A stretch of 9,875 nucleotides of DNA, taken from positions 1-9,875 of the forward strand of contig DATHWP010000018.1 in assembly GCA_035460505.1 (NCBI GenBank), in the 5' to 3' direction. A program made the position numbers and the translations under genes. Positions 6,659 through 9,875 of the stretch are shown here, piece after piece (position 1 is the stretch's first letter; every line of letters starts with the position of its first letter). The notes under the pieces are model-generated. The model searched no databases, had not been told where the DNA came from, and was given only the letters and a program-made list of their open reading frames with translations. The DNA comes from Methyloradius sp035460505 (lineage in GTDB: Bacteria; Pseudomonadota; Gammaproteobacteria; Burkholderiales; Methylophilaceae).

Positions 6659-8605
6659 TTAAAAGTCAGCTTTCATGCCGATTCTCCAGGTGCGTACAAA
6701 ATCTACAGGGTAGATGCTGTTATCCGCCACCTGAATGGAGTTTTCATGCTCAAACAGGTTGTTGATTGCAGTGAAGAAAGTCAGGTTCTTGTATTGGTAA
6801 TTTGCGGCGATATTAGTCGAGAGATACTTGTCTTGTCTTTGACTAAAATTATTCTCAAAATCGTTATAAGCATAAGCTCCTGAGCGCCATGTTTGATTTA
6901 GATTTAAGCTAGCATGATCAAGAAATTTATAGTTCAAATTTGCAACTATTGTATGTTTGGGCACACCTGGTAAATTTTTATTACTAATATTTGTGCCGTC
7001 CGCTTTAATTTCGCTGTCAATAATTGCTCGAGTATAGTTATAAAGTACTGAGGCACCTAGATTGTCGGAAATTTTAATGCTGTCCTGTAGCTCAATACCA
7101 TATTTATGTGATTTATCAATATTAGTGTTGGTGCCAAAAAATCCTCCCAAAGTAGGATCGAGATAAATTTCATCATGCAGGCGACTGTAAAAAATTGTCG
7201 CCTTTAATCTATTGTTTGATACGACATGGTTTAAACCAATATTGAAAGTTTTTGATTCTGCTGGCGTAATGAAACCATTGAATCCACCGCCAGAGTTAAA
7301 TAGTCGATCAATATCTGGAGTTTGATAACCCACGTTGTAATTTGCAAAAGTGCTTAATGCGTTGTTAAAGCGGTAGTTTGCTCCTACATCCCAAGCATTA
7401 AGGCTCTTGCTTAAAGTGTCTGATAATCCGCCTACAGGTGAAAATCGATAATCTATAGTCTCATTACGAGCGCCAGCTGATAAGGTGATTGCATCTATTT
7501 TGTATTCACCTTGTACAAAAAATGCCTGATTATTTTTAGTCGTTGTGTTGGTGGTGACAAATGGACCTGTTGAATTGCGCTTACCATCAAAATTCTGGAA
7601 ACCAGCCATCAGGCTTTTAATGTCATCACAGTAGCTGATTGAAATATCATTTGATGTGTAGTCATACTTATTGATGGAAGGCGAAGCTGACACAAACGAA
7701 GATAATTTGTTTTCATCGTAGTGCGTCGCACTAATGCGGACGTTGTTGGTAACGTCATACTCAACACCTACTCGCCATTGATCGCTATTAAAATTTTGGT
7801 GTGTATATGGAAAAGCGCCGCCGCTTTGTGAAGGGTCAGCTTTAAACTGGGCCAAACTTAGGGGGTTCACATATCGGATGTCATTGCGTGAGCTTGTCCC
7901 CTCAACATTAAAACGCAAGGTGTCTAGCGGTTTAAGTTTGAGTTTTACGTTTTGTGTATCGCTAGTGAATTCATCTTTATTACCAGTTACGTCCTTTTGA
8001 CTAAATCCGTCATAGGAGTCATGGGCAGCATTGGCGGACAAATCAAAATATTTCTCTGAAATGCCAGCGTTGATGTAATGATTTTGCTGGCCATAATTGC
8101 CACCAGAAACGCTAGCTGTAACCCCAGTTTTATTTTTTGTGTAGATTTGGATGGCGCCAGCAGTCGCGCCGTCACCATATATTACAGACCCACTACCTTT
8201 ACTGATTTCAATGCGATCAATATTGCCAAGAGGGATAGCAGCAAGAAGTTGAGGGGACATATCAATATTATTCAAGCGTTGGCCATCTACGGTAATAACA
8301 ACATTCTGGTATCCATTCTCACCGCCATAGCCACGAAGATTGATTGATGGAGTTGCTTTATTGCCGAATGCAGATGAAATGTTCAGCGTTGTTTGTGTTG
8401 CTAGATAATCATAAAGTGTTGCAGCGCCTGAAGCTTCAATATTCTTCGCAGTGTGGATTTCTGAAGCATAGGTTGTTTCGGTATCCCTGCGTTCAAAGCG
8501 GTTGGCGTTGACCATTACATCATCTGAAGTGAGATCAACATCTGCAGCAAAAGCGCTAGACGTAAAGAGCAGGCCGACAAGGCCTGCAATGGTGATTTTT
8601 TTCAT
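6659..8605 (-). CDS. btuB: TonB-dependent outer-membrane cobalamin receptor
   Basis: The 648-residue protein starts with a clear Sec signal peptide, MKKITIAGLVGLLFTSSAFA, probably cleaved before Ala21-Asp. A TonB-box-like stretch follows (DDVMVNANRF, about 28-37). The plug domain has LRGYGGENGYQNVVITVDGQ, LGNIDRIEISKGSGSVIYG and GAIQIYTK. The rest alternates short beta strands and loops, as in a 22-strand barrel, and ends in RTWRIGMKADF with the C-terminal Phe typical of outer-membrane proteins. It is a little longer than enteric BtuB (about 614 residues). Assignment to cobalamin, rather than a siderophore, rests on the cobalamin riboswitch directly upstream and the btuM, btuF and cobU genes downstream. 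The ATG at 8605 has AAGGGA 5 nt upstream. Confidence 0.94.
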   Translation of the reverse strand: MKKITIAGLVGLLFTSSAFAADVDLTSDDVMVNANRFERRDTETTYASEIHTAKNIEASGAATLYDYLATQTTLNISSAFGNKATPSINLRGYGGENGYQNVVITVDGQRLNNIDMSPQLLAAIPLGNIDRIEISKGSGSVIYGDGATAGAIQIYTKNKTGVTASVSGGNYGQQNHYINAGISEKYFDLSANAAHDSYDGFSQKDVTGNKDEFTSDTQNVKLKLKPLDTLRFNVEGTSSRNDIRYVNPLSLAQFKADPSQSGGAFPYTHQNFNSDQWRVGVEYDVTNNVRISATHYDENKLSSFVSASPSINKYDYTSNDISISYCDDIKSLMAGFQNFDGKRNSTGPFVTTNTTTKNNQAFFVQGEYKIDAITLSAGARNETIDYRFSPVGGLSDTLSKSLNAWDVGANYRFNNALSTFANYNVGYQTPDIDRLFNSGGGFNGFITPAESKTFNIGLNHVVSNNRLKATIFYSRLHDEIYLDPTLGGFFGTNTNIDKSHKYGIELQDSIKISDNLGASVLYNYTRAIIDSEIKADGTNISNKNLPGVPKHTIVANLNYKFLDHASLNLNQTWRSGAYAYNDFENNFSQRQDKYLSTNIAANYQYKNLTFFTAINNLFEHENSIQVADNSIYPVDFVRTWRIGMKADF

Positions 8606-8609
8606 TATA

Positions 8610-8662
8610 TTCCCTTAACAACATGCGGCCCCGCATGTTTTAACGATTGATTTGTAAGGGAA
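8610..8662 (-). promoter_or_regulatory. btuB ribosome-binding site with upstream anti-Shine-Dalgarno and intervening hairpin
   Basis: The btuB ribosome-binding region reads TAAGGGAA (minus strand, 8617-8610). A perfectly complementary 8-mer, TTCCCTTA, lies upstream at 8662-8655. Between them AACATGCGG and CCGCATGTT (8639-8631 and 8628-8620) form their own 9-bp near-palindrome. Pairing of the two 8-mers would enclose this hairpin and hide the ribosome-binding site, which suits a translational OFF state for the riboswitch. The pairing is seen in the sequence; the switch mechanism is inferred. Confidence 0.6.
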
Positions 8663-8677
8663 ATAGCGCAGAGTTTT

Positions 8678-8715
8678 GAAGAAAACGAAACGATGGGCAG
8701 AGACAAAACTGCCCA
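8678..8715 (-). terminator. Terminator-like hairpin in the riboswitch expression platform, with a competing pairing
   Basis: On the minus strand TGGGCAG (8715-8709) and CTGCCCA (8700-8694) form a 7-bp stem with an 8-nt loop, followed by the U-rich tract TCGTTTCGTTTTCTTC (8693-8678). The interrupted T-run makes it an imperfect intrinsic terminator. GCAGTTTTG (8712-8704), which covers part of the 5' arm and the loop, can instead pair with CAAAACTCTGC (8678-8668) with a 2-nt bulge. The two structures exclude each other, as expected of a terminator/antiterminator pair. Confidence 0.5.
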
Positions 8716-8745
8716 ATAGCGTCCCGAAAACCGTCACCCCGCGGT

Positions 8746-8952
8746 ATTTCCAAGCTTATATTGTTAGGCCGGTCTCCGGGCTTATACGTCTTGTTAATTC
8801 ACCTTCCCATGATTTTCATCACAGTGGTATATCGAATTAACCGCACGTAATTACCGTTGCGGGGGCAGCACAGGAATTATTTTTGATCGCTAGAGCCAAT
8901 TACTACATAACCCAAGATCAAAAGCTCACCTGTTTCCCAGTTTCACTTAAAT
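8746..8952 (-). ncRNA. Cobalamin riboswitch upstream of btuB
   Basis: Reading 5' to 3' on the minus strand, the conserved elements appear in the canonical order. GGGAAACAGGTG (8938-8927) is followed by a variable arm closed by TTTTGATC/GATCAAAA. Then comes CCTGTGCTGCCCCCGCAACG (from 8874), whose CCTG pairs with CAGG, then GGTAA, CCACTGTGATG, and a small hairpin leading to GGGAAGGTGAA (about 8808-8798). The B12 box AAGCCCGGAGACCGGCCT ends near 8766. A possible P1 is ATTTAAG (8952-8946) with CTTGGAAAT (8754-8746), 7 bp with a GG bulge, which sets the limits given here; the ends are approximate. The RNA should bind adenosylcobalamin or another cobalamin and repress btuB-btuM when it is plentiful. 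Confidence 0.93.
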
Positions 8953-9014
8953 CGTACTTAATCATGTTGAGGATGATTAAAGGCACGATGTCAGCACCTG
9001 AACAACATGAGCCA

Positions 9015-9044
9015 ATTATATGTTATTCAAGGCAAAATCGGCAA
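9015..9044 (-). promoter_or_regulatory. Sigma-70-type promoter for the btuB riboswitch transcript
   Basis: A perfect -10 hexamer TATAAT (9020-9015, minus strand) lies 18 nt from TTGCCG (9044-9039), which matches 4 of 6 positions of the -35 consensus. Transcription would start near 9008, giving a leader of about 400 nt that contains the whole riboswitch. The region 8953-9014 holds only the 5' leader, including a 6-bp hairpin (AATCAT/ATGATT, 8960-8978). Confidence 0.6.
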
Positions 9045-9096
9045 AGCTTAATTTCTGTTAAGGTGTTGTAATACTTTCAAAAATCGCTGTTAACAG

Positions 9097-9126
9097 TTGA
9101 CCACACAAGGTTTTTCAAATTATAGT
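9097..9126 (+). promoter_or_regulatory. Sigma-70-type promoter for the zapB-like/zapA unit
   Basis: TTGACC (9097-9102, 5 of 6) and TATAGT (9121-9126, 5 of 6) are separated by 18 nt. The expected start site is 9132-9134, which coincides with the ATG at 9133. A perfect 10-bp palindrome CTGTTAACAG (9087-9096) directly abuts the -35 box and could be an operator. Confidence 0.6.
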
Positions 9127-9132
9127 GACATC

Positions 9133-9345
9133 ATGGAAACAGATTTAAACGTACTTGAAGCCAAATTGACGCAGCTGATTGAGCTGTGCCAGTCACTACG
9201 TGCAGAGAACTTGCAGTTGAGGCAAGAGCTTGCCCAAGCGCGTGATGACACCAAACAATTAAAGAGCCAGATGACTGAAGCCAGTGCTAGGCTTGAGGCC
9301 TTGATTGAGCGTTTGCCGCAAACCGTTGTTGAAGGTGTGTTATGA
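9133..9345 (+). CDS. Small coiled-coil protein, ZapB-like (TIGR02449-type)
   Basis: This 70-residue acidic protein is made of heptad-like Leu/Glu/Gln-rich helices (LEAKLTQLIELCQSLRAENL, then LRQELAQ and LKSQMTEASARLEALIERLP), so it should form a coiled-coil dimer. Small proteins of this kind regularly precede zapA in gamma- and betaproteobacteria and are thought to assist Z-ring organisation; the exact function is not established. The ATG at 9133 is chosen because a TTG at 9097 in the same frame lies inside the probable -35 box. There is no good ribosome-binding site before the ATG, and the promoter predicts little or no 5' leader. The TGA stop overlaps the zapA ATG by 4 nt. Confidence 0.8.
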   Translation: METDLNVLEAKLTQLIELCQSLRAENLQLRQELAQARDDTKQLKSQMTEASARLEALIERLPQTVVEGVL

Positions 9346-9647
9346 GTCAGCCTACAGGTGTTGATGTCAATATCATGGGCCGCGAATTCAGGGTGGCTTG
9401 CACTGAAGATGAACGAGAAGGGTTGGAAAACTCAGTCAAGTATCTTGATAAAAAGATGCGTGATATTCGCGATACTGGCAAGGTGATTGGCATAGAGCGC
9501 ATCGCTATCATGGCAGCACTTAATCTGGCACACGAGTTATTAACAACTCGTACTGGTGGCTTTGATGTTGGTGATTTCAAGCGTAGAATTGATGGTATGC
9601 AAGAACGGATTGATAACGCTTTAGCCGAGCAAAATAAGCTTTTTTAG
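9342..9647 (+). CDS. zapA: Cell division protein ZapA
   Basis: ZapA binds FtsZ and promotes bundling of protofilaments at the division site. The 101-residue protein has the family layout. An N-terminal globular part contains VDVNIMGREFRVACTEDE and the LENSVKYLDKKMRDIRDTG helix. A C-terminal coiled-coil helix begins at IGIERIAIMAALNLAHELL. The length is typical. The ATG overlaps the stop of the ZapB-like gene (ATGA), so the two are translationally coupled. A candidate 6S RNA gene follows, as in many proteobacteria. Confidence 0.93.
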   Translation: MSQPTGVDVNIMGREFRVACTEDEREGLENSVKYLDKKMRDIRDTGKVIGIERIAIMAALNLAHELLTTRTGGFDVGDFKRRIDGMQERIDNALAEQNKLF

Positions 9648-9718
9648 TTTTATAGTAGTTCTTCACAAGCCTGTTATATTGCCCGACTATATTTAAAGCA
9701 ATGTAATACCTGTTTTCG

Positions 9719-9750
9719 CTGATGAGTTGAATTGAAACTCACAGCATCAG
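9719..9750 (+). terminator. Imperfect hairpin downstream of zapA, possible weak terminator
   Basis: CTGATGAGTT (9719-9728) can pair with AACTC (9736-9740) and ATCAG (9746-9750) with a 5-nt bulge on the 3' side; TTTGTT follows. The stem is AT-rich and bulged, so termination would be weak at best. It lies between zapA and the candidate 6S RNA. The rest of 9648-9718 is AT-rich, with two TATATT motifs (9675-9680, 9688-9693) that lack convincing -35 partners. Confidence 0.35.
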
Positions 9751-9754
9751 TTTG

Positions 9755-9875
9755 TTCCCTGCGGTGTTGCTTGGATTATATATTCCTTGAACTAGTTTTT
9801 GCATAGGTTGCGGTTCGCTTAGTCGCTGTTGTGCGCGCTCCATTTGCGGGTGTACCTGATGTGACTTCAACTGTG
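9755..9875 (+). ncRNA. ssrS: Probable 6S RNA, 5' part (cut by window edge)
   Basis: 6S RNA binds the sigma-70 RNA polymerase holoenzyme and dampens transcription in stationary phase. The gene commonly follows zapA in proteobacteria, and no protein-coding frame is evident here. TTCCCTGCGGTGTTGC (9755-9770) and a CCTTGAAC segment (9784-9791) resemble pieces of betaproteobacterial 6S RNAs as I remember them. About 120 nt are in the window against a usual 160-190 nt, so the 3' strand of the closing stem is missing and the fold cannot be checked. The call rests mainly on position and partial sequence resemblance; the 5' end is approximate. Confidence 0.55.

Noticed and set aside
6584..6883. Plus-strand open frame across the btuB/btuM junction
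   Set aside because: It crosses an intercistronic stem-loop and runs over the btuB 3' end; no motif or ribosome-binding site supports it.
8883..9071. Plus-strand open frame of 62 codons between the riboswitch and the zapA unit
   Set aside because: It lies over the 5' half of the cobalamin riboswitch and its promoter on the other strand, has no ribosome-binding site, and its product resembles no family.
9097..9132. TTG at 9097 as start of the ZapB-like protein, adding 12 residues
   Set aside because: The TTG is the first codon-length part of a good -35 box, and the added residues do not fit the coiled-coil start; ATG 9133 gives the usual family length.
9662..9693. TTCACA with TATATT (9675-9680 or 9688-9693) as a 6S RNA promoter
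   Set aside because: The spacing is about 7 or 20 nt, outside the workable range, and neither box is close to the expected 6S start near 9755.

Overview
The window looks like the chromosome of a betaproteobacterium, possibly a methylotroph of the Methylophilaceae type. This is inferred from moderate base composition, protein style and gene neighbourhood, not from a marker gene. Its theme is cobalamin (vitamin B12) uptake and nucleotide-loop assembly. A cell-division/6S RNA locus starts at the right end.

Left part (1-4537, + strand): the 3' end of cobS, then cobC, then two tandem genes each encoding a TPR array fused to a glycosyltransferase-like domain. All four are packed with overlaps or zero spacing (16-nt overlap, 0 nt, 4-nt overlap), so they look like one transcription unit. 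The two TPR genes are paralogues and have no obvious role in cobalamin metabolism.

Middle part (4527-8605, - strand): from right to left, btuB (TonB-dependent cobalamin receptor), a six-helix membrane protein with the features of the BtuM cobalamin transporter, a strong terminator, a BtuF-like corrinoid-binding protein without a signal peptide, and cobU/cobP. cobU and the second TPR gene converge and overlap by 11 nt. The likely flow is: BtuB brings corrinoid across the outer membrane, the BtuM-like protein takes it across the inner membrane, and CobU, CobS and CobC (with CobT, probably outside the window) attach the lower ligand to salvaged cobinamide.

Regulation (8606-9044, - strand): a near-canonical cobalamin riboswitch precedes btuB. 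It is followed by an unusually layered expression platform: a terminator-like hairpin, an alternative pairing that would disrupt it, and an 8-nt anti-Shine-Dalgarno sequence. A good promoter lies upstream of the riboswitch.

Right part (9097-9875, + strand): a promoter placed so that transcription should start at or next to the ATG of a small coiled-coil (ZapB-like, TIGR02449-type) gene, then zapA (4-nt overlap), then what is probably the start of 6S RNA, cut by the window edge. No insertion sequences, CRISPR arrays, tRNAs or rRNAs were seen.
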